From positions 620,001-684,000 of the forward strand of contig CAWAPE010000005.1 of NCBI GenBank assembly GCA_963783855.1: DNA of 64,000 nt, in the 5' to 3' direction. The translations under genes were made by a program, and so were the position numbers. The stretch is from JAKAGZ01 sp963783855 (GTDB lineage: Bacteria; Bacteroidota; Ignavibacteria; Ignavibacteriales; Ignavibacteriaceae). The notes under the pieces were generated by a model. The model saw only the letters and a list, made by a program, of their open reading frames with translations, was not told where the DNA came from and made no database searches. This document shows, piece after piece, positions 26,317-35,746 of the stretch (position 1 is the first letter of the stretch; each line of letters starts with the position of its first letter).

Positions 26317-26992
26317 TTTTAAACTTATACCCGACGCCTTTAATAGTTTCGATTAAGTCAGCATTATCACCAAGTTTCTCTCGAATTTTCCTTATGTGCA
26401 CATCCACGGTGCGGTCCACAACGTAAATATCAGGGCCCCAGACTGCCTTTAATAAAGCATCCCGGCTGTAAACTCTGCCCGGGTTACTTGCCAGGAAATA
26501 CAATATTTCAAATTCTTTACGTGGAAGGAATTTTTCTTCTTTATTTATATGAACTGTATAATTCTCCCTGTCAATTTCCAGCGGTCCGATATTAATTTTT
26601 GCCGGCTCGGATGTATCTCCGGCCGAATTTTTTCTCAGATTTGATTTTACGCGGGCAATTAATTTTTTAGGAGAAATCGGTTTCTGAATATAATCACTGG
26701 CTCCCAGTTCAAGCCCCTTTATTTCATCAATTTCACCAGATTTTGCAGTAAGAAAAATTATAGGTGTATTTTGAAATTCTTCTTTCTCCCTTATTTTCTT
26801 GAAAACTTCAAATCCATCCAGCCTTGGCATCATTATATCAAGAATTATCAGGTCAGGTTTTTCAATTAATTTTTCGAGTGCCTCGCTTCCGTCATAAGCA
26901 GGAACAACGTTAAACCCTTCCTGCTCAAGATTATATTGAAGAAATTCAACAATATCATGTTCATTATCAACTAAAAGTATTTTTTCTTTCAT
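26309..26992 (-). CDS. OmpR/PhoB-family response regulator
   Basis: A 227-residue two-domain regulator: receiver with phospho-acceptor Asp52 (LDIMMPRLDG), Thr82 and Lys104 (QKPISP), then a winged-helix DNA-binding domain ending in RTVDVHIRKIREKLG and TIKGVGYKF. Its targets are unknown. It overlaps the oxidoreductase gene by 4 bp and the kinase gene by 8 bp, so all three are coupled. Confidence 0.93.
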   Translation of the reverse strand: MKEKILLVDNEHDIVEFLQYNLEQEGFNVVPAYDGSEALEKLIEKPDLIILDIMMPRLDGFEVFKKIREKEEFQNTPIIFLTAKSGEIDEIKGLELGASDYIQKPISPKKLIARVKSNLRKNSAGDTSEPAKINIGPLEIDRENYTVHINKEEKFLPRKEFEILYFLASNPGRVYSRDALLKAVWGPDIYVVDRTVDVHIRKIREKLGDNADLIETIKGVGYKFKSV

Positions 26993-27999
26993 TTTGATGT
27001 AATTTTAACTTCAGAATTTTGTTTAGCTGACTTATACATCGATTCCACAATTTTCATTCTTACAAGCACTTCTTCACCAGAAGACATTACAGGATTTACT
27101 CCTCTTACAGCACCAAAAAAACTTTTAAGTTCATTAGAGTATGATTTTTGGAAAAGTGTTTGTGCACTTTCGGCTTTCGGCGGACTTAATTCAATAAATT
27201 TGTCATCAATATTTTTAACAACCTTAAACGGACTTAGAGCTGCACTTCCTTTGCTTCCAAAAACAGTTACGTTGAAGGTATCTTTGTCAAGAGGTAAAGA
27301 CCAGCTGGACTCAAGACTGATAATTGAAGAGTTTTTACATCTTAAAAAACTTACGGAAGTATCTTCTACACTTTTGGTACTTGTGTTATAGTTTTGAGTT
27401 GAGACTGTACTTACAGAAGGATAATTTAAAAGCCATAATGAAAGGTCAAGAAGAAGAATACCAAGATCAATTATTACTCCTCCACCAGACTCTGTCTTTT
27501 TAGTAAACCACTTTTCCTTACTGCTTTGTCTTCTTACCCAGTTCGCTTTTACATAAATCGGGTCGCCAATTTCACCTGAATTGATCAAAGTTTTCAGCAA
27601 CATTGCATCAGGACGAAAACGAAGATTGAAGCCTACCATTATTTTACATTTATTTTTTCTTGCTGCTTCCACAACGGGTTTTGCTTCCGCCAGAGTTCGG
27701 GTGAATGGTTTTTCTACAAGTATATCTTTTTGGGCTTTAACGCATGCAAGTGCTATCTCTTTGTGTGTGTTGGTCGGTGTGGCAATAATTACTGCTTCAA
27801 CATCGCTCTTTGCAAGTAATTCATTATAATCTGTGTATCTCTCTGAGACTTTAAATTTTTCCGCAATAGCATTCAATCGGCTTTTATTAATATCTGCAAC
27901 AGAAACCAGCTCTACGTTGTTCAGCTTTTTAAGGTTTGGGAGATGAACAAGCTGCGCAATTCCTCCAAGGCCAATTATTGCTACCTTAGTTTTCTCCAT
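26989..27999 (-). CDS. Gfo/Idh/MocA family NAD(P)-dependent oxidoreductase
   Basis: A 336-residue oxidoreductase. N-terminal Rossmann fold with GLGGIAQLVHLP, the family signature EKPFTRTLAEAK near residue 95, and the GFNLRFRPD segment, then the C-terminal alpha/beta substrate domain. Members oxidise or reduce sugars or inositol; the substrate is not evident. Placed between dxs (1 bp overlap) and the response regulator (4 bp overlap). Confidence 0.88.
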   Translation of the reverse strand: MEKTKVAIIGLGGIAQLVHLPNLKKLNNVELVSVADINKSRLNAIAEKFKVSERYTDYNELLAKSDVEAVIIATPTNTHKEIALACVKAQKDILVEKPFTRTLAEAKPVVEAARKNKCKIMVGFNLRFRPDAMLLKTLINSGEIGDPIYVKANWVRRQSSKEKWFTKKTESGGGVIIDLGILLLDLSLWLLNYPSVSTVSTQNYNTSTKSVEDTSVSFLRCKNSSIISLESSWSLPLDKDTFNVTVFGSKGSAALSPFKVVKNIDDKFIELSPPKAESAQTLFQKSYSNELKSFFGAVRGVNPVMSSGEEVLVRMKIVESMYKSAKQNSEVKITSK

Positions 28000-29918
28000 T
28001 AAAGCGTTACCTCTTGATTAACATTCGGGAATTCACAGAAAACTTTTACTTTCCCGGCTATTCCCTCAGGATCAATTCCAAGAAGTTTATGTAATTCCGC
28101 CTGTGTACCATGATCAACAAAATGATCCGGCAAACCGATTCTCAGAACATCATTTTTATAATTTTTTTCACTGAAGTATTCTAGAACACCGCTACCAAAT
28201 CCACCAACAATTGTACTTTCTTCAAGTGTAACTATTTTTGTAAATTTCTTAGAAACTTCATCCAGTCTTTCAGTATCAAGAGGTTTTGCGAATCTCATAT
28301 TTACAACTTCACAATTTATTCCCTGTCCTGCTAAAAGCTCTGCTCCTTTTATTGAATAATCCACCATTGAACCAATTGCAAGAAGAGCAACGTCTTCACC
28401 TTCTTTAATTATTTCACTTTTACCGATTTCAATCAAATCAAATTTTTCTTTTAACGGAACGCCCAGCGCAGATCCTCTTGGATAACGAATTGCTACCGGC
28501 CCGGATTTATGTTCAACCGCGGTAAATAACATATCACGTAATTCCGATTCATCCTTCGGAGCCATAATTACAATACCGGGAATTAATCTCAAGTAAGTCA
28601 AATCAAACGCGCCGTGATGTGTTGGTCCGTCTGCGCCAACAAGGCCAGCCCTGTCAAGCACAAATACTACGTGTAAATGTTGCAATGCAACGTCATGAAT
28701 AATGTGATCAAAAGCCCTTTGAAGGAATGTGGAATAAATTGCAACAACAGGAATCACTTTTTGTGTAGCTAGTCCCGCTGCAAAAGTAACGGCGTGTTCT
28801 TCGGCTATGCCAACATCAAAATAATTTTCCGGAACCTCCTTCTGGAGTATATCCATACCTGTACCGCCTGGCATTGCACCGGTTATTCCAACGACATTTT
28901 TATTTTGTTTTACAATTTCAACTAAAGCATTACCGAAAATTTTAGTGAACGCCGGAGCGGCGCCAGCTTTTTTGTAAGCTTTTCCGGTAACTTTATCGAA
29001 TGGAGTGGAGGCGTGTAATTTCTGTATATGCCCTTCTGCGGGTTTGTATCCTTTTCCTTTTTGAGTAATTGCGTGAACAAGAATAGGCCCTTTAAGATTT
29101 TTTACCTGCTCAAATATTTTCACCATCTGATGAACATTGTGTCCGTTGATAGGACCAAAATACCTGAACCCAAGTGCTTCAAAAAGCATTCCCGGAGTGA
29201 TTACAGCTTTTACTCCGCTTTCCAGCCGTGATGCAATCTTTCTTAATCTATCTCCAAATTGATCAAGTTTTCCCGTGAGATCCCAGATTTGTCCTTTAAA
29301 TTTGTTGTAATCCGGGTGAGCAATCATTTCAGTAAAATAATTTGATATCTGCCATACATTCGGCGCAATTGACATATTATTATCATTCAGGACAACGATA
29401 AGATTCGATTTAATAATCCCTGAATTGTTCATAGCTTCGTATGCCATACCGCCGGTCATAGCCCCATCACCAATAACCGCAACTACCTTTCTATCTTCTT
29501 TATTAATATCTCGTGCAACAGCCATTCCAAGTGCAGCAGAAACTGAGGTTGAAGCATGTCCTGCTCCAAAGGTGTCATATTCACTTTCACTTCTTTTCAG
29601 GAATCCACTTATTCCATTAAGTCTTCTTATTTGTTTAAGCGCTTCCTTTCTTCCTGTTAATATTTTATGCGGATAAGCCTGGTGGCCTGTATCCCAAACA
29701 ACAAGGTCATATGGAGTGTTAAAAACTTTATGGATTGCTACTGTTAGCTCAACTGTGCCGAGCCCGCCACCGAAGTGTCCGCCAATTTCCGAAATGGTAT
29801 CAATCATATACTCCCTGATATCACTGCACAACTGCTTTAGATCCTGCAGTTCCAGAGTTTTAACATCATCGGGTGTATTGACCTTAGATAATACTTTATA
29901 TTTACTCATCTCTATCAT
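27999..29918 (-). CDS. dxs: 1-deoxy-D-xylulose-5-phosphate synthase
   Basis: A 639-residue thiamine-diphosphate transketolase-like enzyme that condenses pyruvate and glyceraldehyde 3-phosphate, the first step of the MEP isoprenoid pathway. Motifs: DTGHQAYPHKILTGR, ThDP/Mg site GDGAMTGGMAYEAMNN, catalytic Glu in GIAEEHAVTFAAGLA, and DRAGLVGADGPTHHG. It follows xseB by 17 bp, a common xseB-dxs arrangement. Confidence 0.97.
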   Translation of the reverse strand: MIEMSKYKVLSKVNTPDDVKTLELQDLKQLCSDIREYMIDTISEIGGHFGGGLGTVELTVAIHKVFNTPYDLVVWDTGHQAYPHKILTGRKEALKQIRRLNGISGFLKRSESEYDTFGAGHASTSVSAALGMAVARDINKEDRKVVAVIGDGAMTGGMAYEAMNNSGIIKSNLIVVLNDNNMSIAPNVWQISNYFTEMIAHPDYNKFKGQIWDLTGKLDQFGDRLRKIASRLESGVKAVITPGMLFEALGFRYFGPINGHNVHQMVKIFEQVKNLKGPILVHAITQKGKGYKPAEGHIQKLHASTPFDKVTGKAYKKAGAAPAFTKIFGNALVEIVKQNKNVVGITGAMPGGTGMDILQKEVPENYFDVGIAEEHAVTFAAGLATQKVIPVVAIYSTFLQRAFDHIIHDVALQHLHVVFVLDRAGLVGADGPTHHGAFDLTYLRLIPGIVIMAPKDESELRDMLFTAVEHKSGPVAIRYPRGSALGVPLKEKFDLIEIGKSEIIKEGEDVALLAIGSMVDYSIKGAELLAGQGINCEVVNMRFAKPLDTERLDEVSKKFTKIVTLEESTIVGGFGSGVLEYFSEKNYKNDVLRIGLPDHFVDHGTQAELHKLLGIDPEGIAGKVKVFCEFPNVNQEVTL

Positions 29919-29935
29919 TATTAGATAACTCCGGT

Positions 29936-30175
29936 TTATTCTTCTGTTAAATCTTCCTGTTCATCAGTAATTTCTGTTAACTTTGATTTTAATTCGGTTA
30001 TTTTTAACTCAGCATTTTTCAAAGTTGATGTGCAATCTTTTGAAAGTTTAATGCCTTCTTCGTAAAGCGTAATAGATTTTTCTATCCCGATTTCTTCACT
30101 ATCGAGCAAATTAGATATTTCTTCCAATCTGTGCAATTTATCTTCAAAAGTTTCTTTACTGGATTTCTTTGCCAT
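29936..30175 (-). CDS. xseB: Exodeoxyribonuclease VII small subunit
   Basis: A 79-residue helical protein with the typical FEDKLHRLEEISNLLDS and SITLYEEGIKL pattern. It binds XseA to form the single-strand exonuclease VII. Four bases separate it from xseA. Confidence 0.93.
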   Translation of the reverse strand: MAKKSSKETFEDKLHRLEEISNLLDSEEIGIEKSITLYEEGIKLSKDCTSTLKNAELKITELKSKLTEITDEQEDLTEE

Positions 30176-30179
30176 AAAA

Positions 30180-31361
30180 TTATTTCTTTATTTCAACATT
30201 TATATCATTATCATAAAACTTAAGAGAAGCTGATTTTTTTTTATCAAGATTTTTGGAGCGGCTAATAAATTTATCCCCCTGTTTAACAAGTACAAAACCT
30301 TTTTTAAGAGTTTTGCTAACATTGTGGGATTCAATTGATCCTGATAATAAATCAAGTTTCCCTTTTTTTAATAAAAATTTTCTATCAATATTCCCGAGAA
30401 GTTTAAAAGTCAGGCTATCGATTAGCTGGTTATTTCTTCTAACTAAATCAAGCGGCATTCTGAAGCCGTATGAATTCAGAATATTATTAACTTTTTGATA
30501 TGATTCACTGCAAAGATCAACCACATTTTGTGTTGAAGTATAGGAAAATTCGCTAATAAAGGCAAAGAAGTCATTTTTGTCAGGAGTAGCCAGTTCCATT
30601 GCGGCAGAAGGCGTTGGAGCCCTCAGATCAGCAACAAAATCGGCAATTGTAAAATCAACTTCGTGCCCCACCCCCGAAATAACCGGAATTTTAGAAGCAA
30701 AAATGGCTCGTGCTACAATTTCTTCATTAAATGCCCATAAATCCTCAATCGACCCACCGCCGCGTCCGACAATTATCAGATCGATATTTTTCTCTTTTTC
30801 AAGTCCCCTGATTCCATTTACAATCGATTTAGCTGCTCCGCTTCCCTGAACTCTTGCCGGAGCAATTACAAGTTCAACCAGTGGAAATCTTCTCTCCGCT
30901 ACACTTATCATATCACGAAAAGCTGCACCATCAATAGCTGTAACAACTCCTATTCTTCTGGGAAAAGACGGGATAGTTTTTTTTAATTCCTCATCAAACA
31001 ATCCCTCACCAGCAAGCTTTTGTTTTAACTCTTCAAATGCCGCCTGCAGTTCACCAACCCCTGCCGGTTTCATTGAACGAACATCAACCTGGTAATTGCC
31101 TCTTGGAGGGTAAACAGAAATTTTTCCGTTCACTGTAACTTTCATTCCATCCTGCGGAGTGAAAAAAACATAATTATTAAACCCTTTCCACATTGTGCAG
31201 GAAATTGATGCATTTGCGTCCTTCAAACTAAAATACCAGTGCCCGGAAACGTGTGCTTTAAAGTTTGATATTTCACCCTGAACGGAAACCTGGCCGAATT
31301 TCCCTTCAAGAGTTTGTTTAATATCTTTTGTTAATTCTGAAACTGTTAGAATAGTGTTCAT
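30180..31361 (-). CDS. xseA: Exodeoxyribonuclease VII large subunit
   Basis: A 393-residue catalytic subunit. N-terminal OB fold (VQGEISNFKAHVSGHWYFSLKD) for single-stranded DNA, then the catalytic domain with IIVGRGGGSIEDLWAFNEE, ISGVGHEVDFTIAD and LRAPTPSAAMELATP, and a C-terminal helical region that binds XseB. Together with XseB it degrades single-stranded DNA. Confidence 0.96.
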   Translation of the reverse strand: MNTILTVSELTKDIKQTLEGKFGQVSVQGEISNFKAHVSGHWYFSLKDANASISCTMWKGFNNYVFFTPQDGMKVTVNGKISVYPPRGNYQVDVRSMKPAGVGELQAAFEELKQKLAGEGLFDEELKKTIPSFPRRIGVVTAIDGAAFRDMISVAERRFPLVELVIAPARVQGSGAAKSIVNGIRGLEKEKNIDLIIVGRGGGSIEDLWAFNEEIVARAIFASKIPVISGVGHEVDFTIADFVADLRAPTPSAAMELATPDKNDFFAFISEFSYTSTQNVVDLCSESYQKVNNILNSYGFRMPLDLVRRNNQLIDSLTFKLLGNIDRKFLLKKGKLDLLSGSIESHNVSKTLKKGFVLVKQGDKFISRSKNLDKKKSASLKFYDNDINVEIKK

Positions 31362-31382
31362 AATCTTTATGTTTTCTTGATC

Positions 31383-31934
31383 TTAATCTTTGATAATGTC
31401 TTCCTTAATTAAGGAATATACAAAAGCATCATGTACCTTTTTGCCAACAACCAGTCTTCTTCTTGCAAGACATTCTTTTTTTGCACCAACTTTTTCCGCA
31501 ACCTTCTGGCTCGGGATATTTTCTTCTGCCGTAACAATTTCAATTCTATTTAGATTTAGTTCCAAGAAACCAAATTCTGCACAAAGTTTTGTCGCCTCGG
31601 AAGCAAATCCTTTACCCGTATGTTTTGTGCCAACCCAGTATCCGAGATTGCCCATGTTATGCATCCAGTTCATCTGGTTCAGTCCACAGCCACCGACTAA
31701 TTTATTACTTGAATTATCAAATATCGCGAAAGAATATCCAAGTTTATCGTTCCATGCATGCTGCTGAAACCCGACCCAATCTATAGTTTCTTCGATATTG
31801 TAATCAGGGTGACACCACGGCATCCATACAGCAAGTTCCTTTCTGGATTCATATATTGTTGAAAATAGAGCAGAAATGTGTTCAGGGATTATCTTTTTGA
31901 TTGTAATTTTACTGTTACTAAATTCTTCACGCAC
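31383..31934 (-). CDS. RimJ/RimL-type GNAT N-acetyltransferase
   Basis: About 183 residues, GNAT fold. GYWVGTKHTGKGFASEA contains the acetyl-CoA loop, followed by LNLNRIEIVTAEENIPSQKVAEKVGA, characteristic of the RimJ/RimL (ribosomal-protein N-terminal acetyltransferase) subfamily, though many relatives act on small molecules. GTG 31934 is chosen because GGGGA lies just upstream; a TTG at 31949 in the same frame is the alternative. Precedes xseA by 21 bp. Confidence 0.85.
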   Translation of the reverse strand: MREEFSNSKITIKKIIPEHISALFSTIYESRKELAVWMPWCHPDYNIEETIDWVGFQQHAWNDKLGYSFAIFDNSSNKLVGGCGLNQMNWMHNMGNLGYWVGTKHTGKGFASEATKLCAEFGFLELNLNRIEIVTAEENIPSQKVAEKVGAKKECLARRRLVVGKKVHDAFVYSLIKEDIIKD

Positions 31935-31956
31935 ATTGTCCCCGCACAAAAAAAGA

Positions 31957-32793
31957 TTAGAAATGGAATGAGAAGAAATTCGAATAAATTCCTAAAGATA
32001 TTTCGTGAAAATTCCTTTCTGGTTTAGCAGGTTGAGTATTAAACCTGTAACGGGCATAAAGTGTAAACGTATTTAAGACATCAGCCAATCCAATTGAAGT
32101 TTCAAAACCTATTCCGCTAAACCCATCAAAATTAGTAAAACCACTAACGCCGGGTGAAATATATTTAAAGACCGGCAATTCAATTATCTGCTTATAACCT
32201 ATTCTGAAAAAGTTGCTGGCATCTGCATTGAATATGTGAGTGTACTCAATTGAGAGATACCCGGATGGAAAATTTATGTTGTCAGATCTGAATGAAAGTA
32301 ATGGAATCTCTTTTGTCAGAGCAAAAAAGTCTGTGTTGTTAGTTCTCACATATTCCGGTGCTGGCAAAAGGAACTGAGTTCCAAAAAATACTCCGAGCAA
32401 TAAGAAGTTGGATTCCTTTTCTATTTTAATTTCTTTTGGAAAATCAAGGGTATAGCTGTCTGTTCTTGTAATATTTCCTGCTGAATCTTCGACAGTTATA
32501 TAAAAAGGGACAACCTTCCCTGAAAATTCCTTTCCTCCAAGATCTATTTTTGCCTGGTGCGAATCTATTAATGAATCGGAAATAACAATTTTATATTTGT
32601 TATTCAGCAATATCCAGGACTTTACAGGTACACTGGATATAAAAGAAAGATTAAATATTGTAGGTTTTTCCGGTGCAATGTATGAATCAAGTAAATATAC
32701 CTCTACTGAGTCCCCCTGCACATAATTAGAGAATGCAAAATTTCCTTGTGCACCAACAAGCAGAACTAAAATAACCAGGAGTAATTTCTTCAT
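31957..32793 (-). CDS. Secreted protein with Ig-like part and outer-membrane barrel-like end, unknown function
   Basis: A 278-residue protein with a signal peptide (MKKLLLVILVLLVGAQGNFA). Residues ~25-120 look like a beta sandwich (VPFYITVEDSAGNITRTDSY is Ig-like); residues ~130-278 are amphipathic strands ending in FFSFHF, with the terminal Phe of outer-membrane barrels. No family name recognised. Ten bases after the cystathionine gamma-synthase-like gene on the same strand, but no functional link is obvious. Confidence 0.6.
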   Translation of the reverse strand: MKKLLLVILVLLVGAQGNFAFSNYVQGDSVEVYLLDSYIAPEKPTIFNLSFISSVPVKSWILLNNKYKIVISDSLIDSHQAKIDLGGKEFSGKVVPFYITVEDSAGNITRTDSYTLDFPKEIKIEKESNFLLLGVFFGTQFLLPAPEYVRTNNTDFFALTKEIPLLSFRSDNINFPSGYLSIEYTHIFNADASNFFRIGYKQIIELPVFKYISPGVSGFTNFDGFSGIGFETSIGLADVLNTFTLYARYRFNTQPAKPERNFHEISLGIYSNFFSFHF

Positions 32794-32803
32794 ATAATAA
32801 GTT

Positions 32804-33937
32804 TTATTTTAATGCATTTTCAATATCTGCAATTAAATCTTCTATGTCTTCTATACCAACTGAAAATCTAATAAGACCGTCGGTTAAGCCGAATTTTTCC
32901 CTTTCTTCTTTAGGAACAGTTGCGTGGGTCATGCTTGCAGGATGTGAGATTAAACTTTCAACTCCACCAAGGCTTTCGCCAAGTGTAAATATTTTTACAT
33001 TCTTTAAAATCTTTTTCGCTTTTTCGGTATCACCAACATCAACTGAGATCATTCCACCGAATCCGCGCATTTGTTTTTTCGCCAGTTCATGCTGCGGGTG
33101 CGATGATAATCCAGGATAGTAAATCTTTTTACCGATTCCTGATTCACTTAAATATTTTGCCAGCGCAATAGCGTTCTTTTCGTGTCTCTCCATCCTTACA
33201 GCAAGGGTTTTCGTTGAACGCATAACAAGCCAGCAATCAAATGGTGAAGGAACACCGCCGGTTGCGTTTTGAATATATCTCAACCTTTCGTGGATCTTTT
33301 CATCACTCGTCAATAAAATACCCCCTATAACATCACTGTGACCATTTAAATATTTTGTAGAACTGTGAAGCACTACATCACAGCCGAGAGTAAGAGGGTT
33401 CTGAAAATAGGGACTCATAAAAGTATTATCGCAGATACAAAGCAAATTATTTTTCTTGCAAATATCCGAAGCACCCTGTAAATCCGTTAAATTTAACATC
33501 GGATTTGTTGGAGTTTCAAGGTAAACCATTTTTGTGTTTGGTTTAATTGCTTTTTCAATATTTGAAAGCTCGCTGGTATTCACCCAGGAAAATTCAAGCC
33601 CGTAATCTTTCATAATTTGCTCAAACAATCTGTAAGTACCACCGTAAACATTATTGGAACAAATTACGTGATCACCAGCTTTCACAAGGCTTAAAAGTGC
33701 GTGAGTCGCTGCAAGGCCGGAAGCAAATGCGATTCCGTATTTCCCTTTTTCAAGTGCGGCTATGTTAGCTTCCATAGATGCGCGCGTAAGGTTGTGAGTT
33801 CTTCCGTATTCGTATCCTTTATGTTTTCCCAGCTCTTCCTGCGCATATGTTGAAGTCTGATAAATTGGTGTTATTACCGCCCCTGTAACCGGATCAGGTT
33901 GCTGACCTGCATGAATTGCATCTGTTGAGAATCCCAT
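32804..33937 (-). CDS. Cystathionine gamma-synthase/gamma-lyase family PLP enzyme
   Basis: A 377-residue PLP enzyme of the Cys/Met metabolism family. PLP-binding Lys195 lies in HSSTKYLNGHSD; ETPTNPMLNL, the NTFMSPYFQNP loop and SLGGVESLISHPASMTHA are also present. Such enzymes make cystathionine from O-acyl-homoserine and cysteine or cleave it to cysteine, ammonia and 2-oxobutyrate. The adjacent cystathionine beta-synthase-type gene, 55 bp upstream, favours the lyase role in reverse transsulfuration (homocysteine to cysteine). Confidence 0.9.
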   Translation of the reverse strand: MGFSTDAIHAGQQPDPVTGAVITPIYQTSTYAQEELGKHKGYEYGRTHNLTRASMEANIAALEKGKYGIAFASGLAATHALLSLVKAGDHVICSNNVYGGTYRLFEQIMKDYGLEFSWVNTSELSNIEKAIKPNTKMVYLETPTNPMLNLTDLQGASDICKKNNLLCICDNTFMSPYFQNPLTLGCDVVLHSSTKYLNGHSDVIGGILLTSDEKIHERLRYIQNATGGVPSPFDCWLVMRSTKTLAVRMERHEKNAIALAKYLSESGIGKKIYYPGLSSHPQHELAKKQMRGFGGMISVDVGDTEKAKKILKNVKIFTLGESLGGVESLISHPASMTHATVPKEEREKFGLTDGLIRFSVGIEDIEDLIADIENALK

Positions 33938-33992
33938 ATATTCCTTTTAATTGTTTAACTATTAAAATGTCTAATTGCTTTTTATCCTGGCC

Positions 33993-35360
33993 CTAGCTCA
34001 AATCTGAATTTTCAATAATATCGTAACGCGTGATTATATCTTTTATTCTTCCGTATTCAGTTACGAGTACGGCCGGCGAATCACTTAAATAATTCTTTAC
34101 AGTGGTTAGTTCCGTTCTTTCATCAAGAGTCGGCAGTCCCGGCCCCATAATTTTTGCAACCGGTTTATCCAGCAATGCAGGATCCTTCACAAGGCTTGCC
34201 ATTAATTTAGCTTCTTTTACGCTGCCGACTGACTCACCTTCATCAATAACCGGCAATTGGGAAAAACCACGGAAGTTTAAAAGCTCAACCGCTGTTTTGA
34301 TTTTATCAGTTGATTTAACCGAGATCAATTCTTTCGGTTTACCATTTCTCTTTGCCAGCGAAATATCGTGCAGTGATCTGAATTTCTGTACAAGCATTCC
34401 GTTATCTCTCAACCATTCTTCACTATGCATTTTTGTGAGATATCTTTCACCTGTATCAGCTACTACAAAAACGACAATGGCTGATTCATCAAGTTCTTTT
34501 GCCAGTTCAAGAGTTGCCCATAGATTTGTTCCTGTGCTGCCTCCGCAAAAGATGCCCTCTTCTTTTGAAAGTTTGCGGGCAAAACTAAATGAATCCTGAT
34601 CTGTTACATTTATAATTCTATCGATATAGTTAAAATCTACGTTGTTCGGCAGGCAGTCCTGACCAATTCCTTCAACAAGATATGGAAGACCTTCAATCAG
34701 CTTTCCAGTTTTTTTGTACTCTTGAAAAATAGAACCAAATGGATCAGCTCCAACGACCTGTATGTTTTTATTTTTTTCTTTTAAAAATTTTCCGGTTCCA
34801 CTTATTGTTCCACCTGTTCCTATACCTGATACAAAATGCGTCATCTTTCCTTCGGTGTCACGCCATATTTCAGGTCCGGTTGTTCTGTAATGAACCGCAG
34901 GATTTGCCGGGTTTGAATACTGATACATAAAAAGAGAATTATCAGTTTCTTTTTCTATCTTTTTTGCAACAGTTATATAATAATCCGGATGATCGTGACC
35001 GACCGCATTTGAAACAACAATTACATCTCCGCCGAGAGCTTTAAGGTAATTTATTTTTTCCGAACTAACTTTATCTGTAACTACAAAAATAGATTTGTAA
35101 CCTTTTACAGCGGCAGCAAGTGCAAGACCAATTCCTGTATTTCCGCTGGTTGCTTCAATAATTGTCCCGCCGGGTTTTATCTGTCCATCTTTTTCAGCCG
35201 ATTCGAGCATTGAAAGTCCAATCCTGTCCTTTACACTACCACCCGGATTTGATGATTCAAGTTTCGCAAATATTTGTGGCTTTAGTCCTTTGTTAAGCTT
35301 ATTTAGTTTTATGAGAGGGGTGTTACCTATCGCGTCCAAAATGCTTTCTTTATAAATCAT
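33993..35360 (-). CDS. Cystathionine beta-synthase (PLP domain plus CBS pair)
   Basis: A 455-residue protein. Residues ~1-320 are a cysteine-synthase-fold PLP domain with PLP Lys44 in GGSVKDRIG, the TSGNTGIGLA substrate loop and SGIGTGGTISG phosphate loop. Residues ~335-455 are a pair of CBS motifs (GFSQLPVIDEGESVGSV; VLVTEYGRIKDIITRYDI), the regulatory region of cystathionine beta-synthases. No N-terminal heme-binding segment is present. It would join serine and homocysteine to cystathionine, feeding the next gene. Confidence 0.92.
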   Translation of the reverse strand: MIYKESILDAIGNTPLIKLNKLNKGLKPQIFAKLESSNPGGSVKDRIGLSMLESAEKDGQIKPGGTIIEATSGNTGIGLALAAAVKGYKSIFVVTDKVSSEKINYLKALGGDVIVVSNAVGHDHPDYYITVAKKIEKETDNSLFMYQYSNPANPAVHYRTTGPEIWRDTEGKMTHFVSGIGTGGTISGTGKFLKEKNKNIQVVGADPFGSIFQEYKKTGKLIEGLPYLVEGIGQDCLPNNVDFNYIDRIINVTDQDSFSFARKLSKEEGIFCGGSTGTNLWATLELAKELDESAIVVFVVADTGERYLTKMHSEEWLRDNGMLVQKFRSLHDISLAKRNGKPKELISVKSTDKIKTAVELLNFRGFSQLPVIDEGESVGSVKEAKLMASLVKDPALLDKPVAKIMGPGLPTLDERTELTTVKNYLSDSPAVLVTEYGRIKDIITRYDIIENSDLS

Positions 35361-35746
35361 AAGAATATCCTGAGTGTTTTATCCTGTAAATATTTGCCTC
35401 CCCCGTGAATTAAAATTTGATCTAAATTAAGCTACAATAATAACCAAATGGATTGAATGATTAAAGCTAAATTTAGTGGGATATTTTTAATTTACGTTGA
35501 TTCTGATATTATTTATTTTGATACTGATTCATAAAAAAAGTCTTACTTATATGGAAAAAAGGATCACTACAGCTTTTTTAATTCTTGTTATAGTCCACAC
35601 ATTTCTCTTAATCGCACTTCCATGTTTAAGAGAAGTTCTGACAATCAGATGGAATTGTTTTAATATTGGTTATCATTGAATCTAAAATTATAAACAGCAA
35701 TATTGTGTTGAAATTAATACAACAAATCAATTAAAGAATTATAAAT
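35361..35746. other. Divergent intergenic region, no supported gene
   Basis: 386 AT-rich bases between the cystathionine beta-synthase gene and marC. A 42-60 codon frame (35497-35679) with one hydrophobic stretch exists but lacks a ribosome site. No SAM riboswitch-like fold was recognised upstream of the sulfur genes. Confidence 0.5.

Noticed and set aside
35361..35460. A SAM or cobalamin riboswitch ahead of the sulfur genes
   Set aside because: No conserved riboswitch core or matching long-range pairing was visible in the leader.
35497..35679. A 60-codon (or 42-codon from ATG 35551) hydrophobic frame before marC
   Set aside because: No ribosome site, starts with TTG, low-complexity hydrophobic content and no recognisable family; listed only within the intergenic note.
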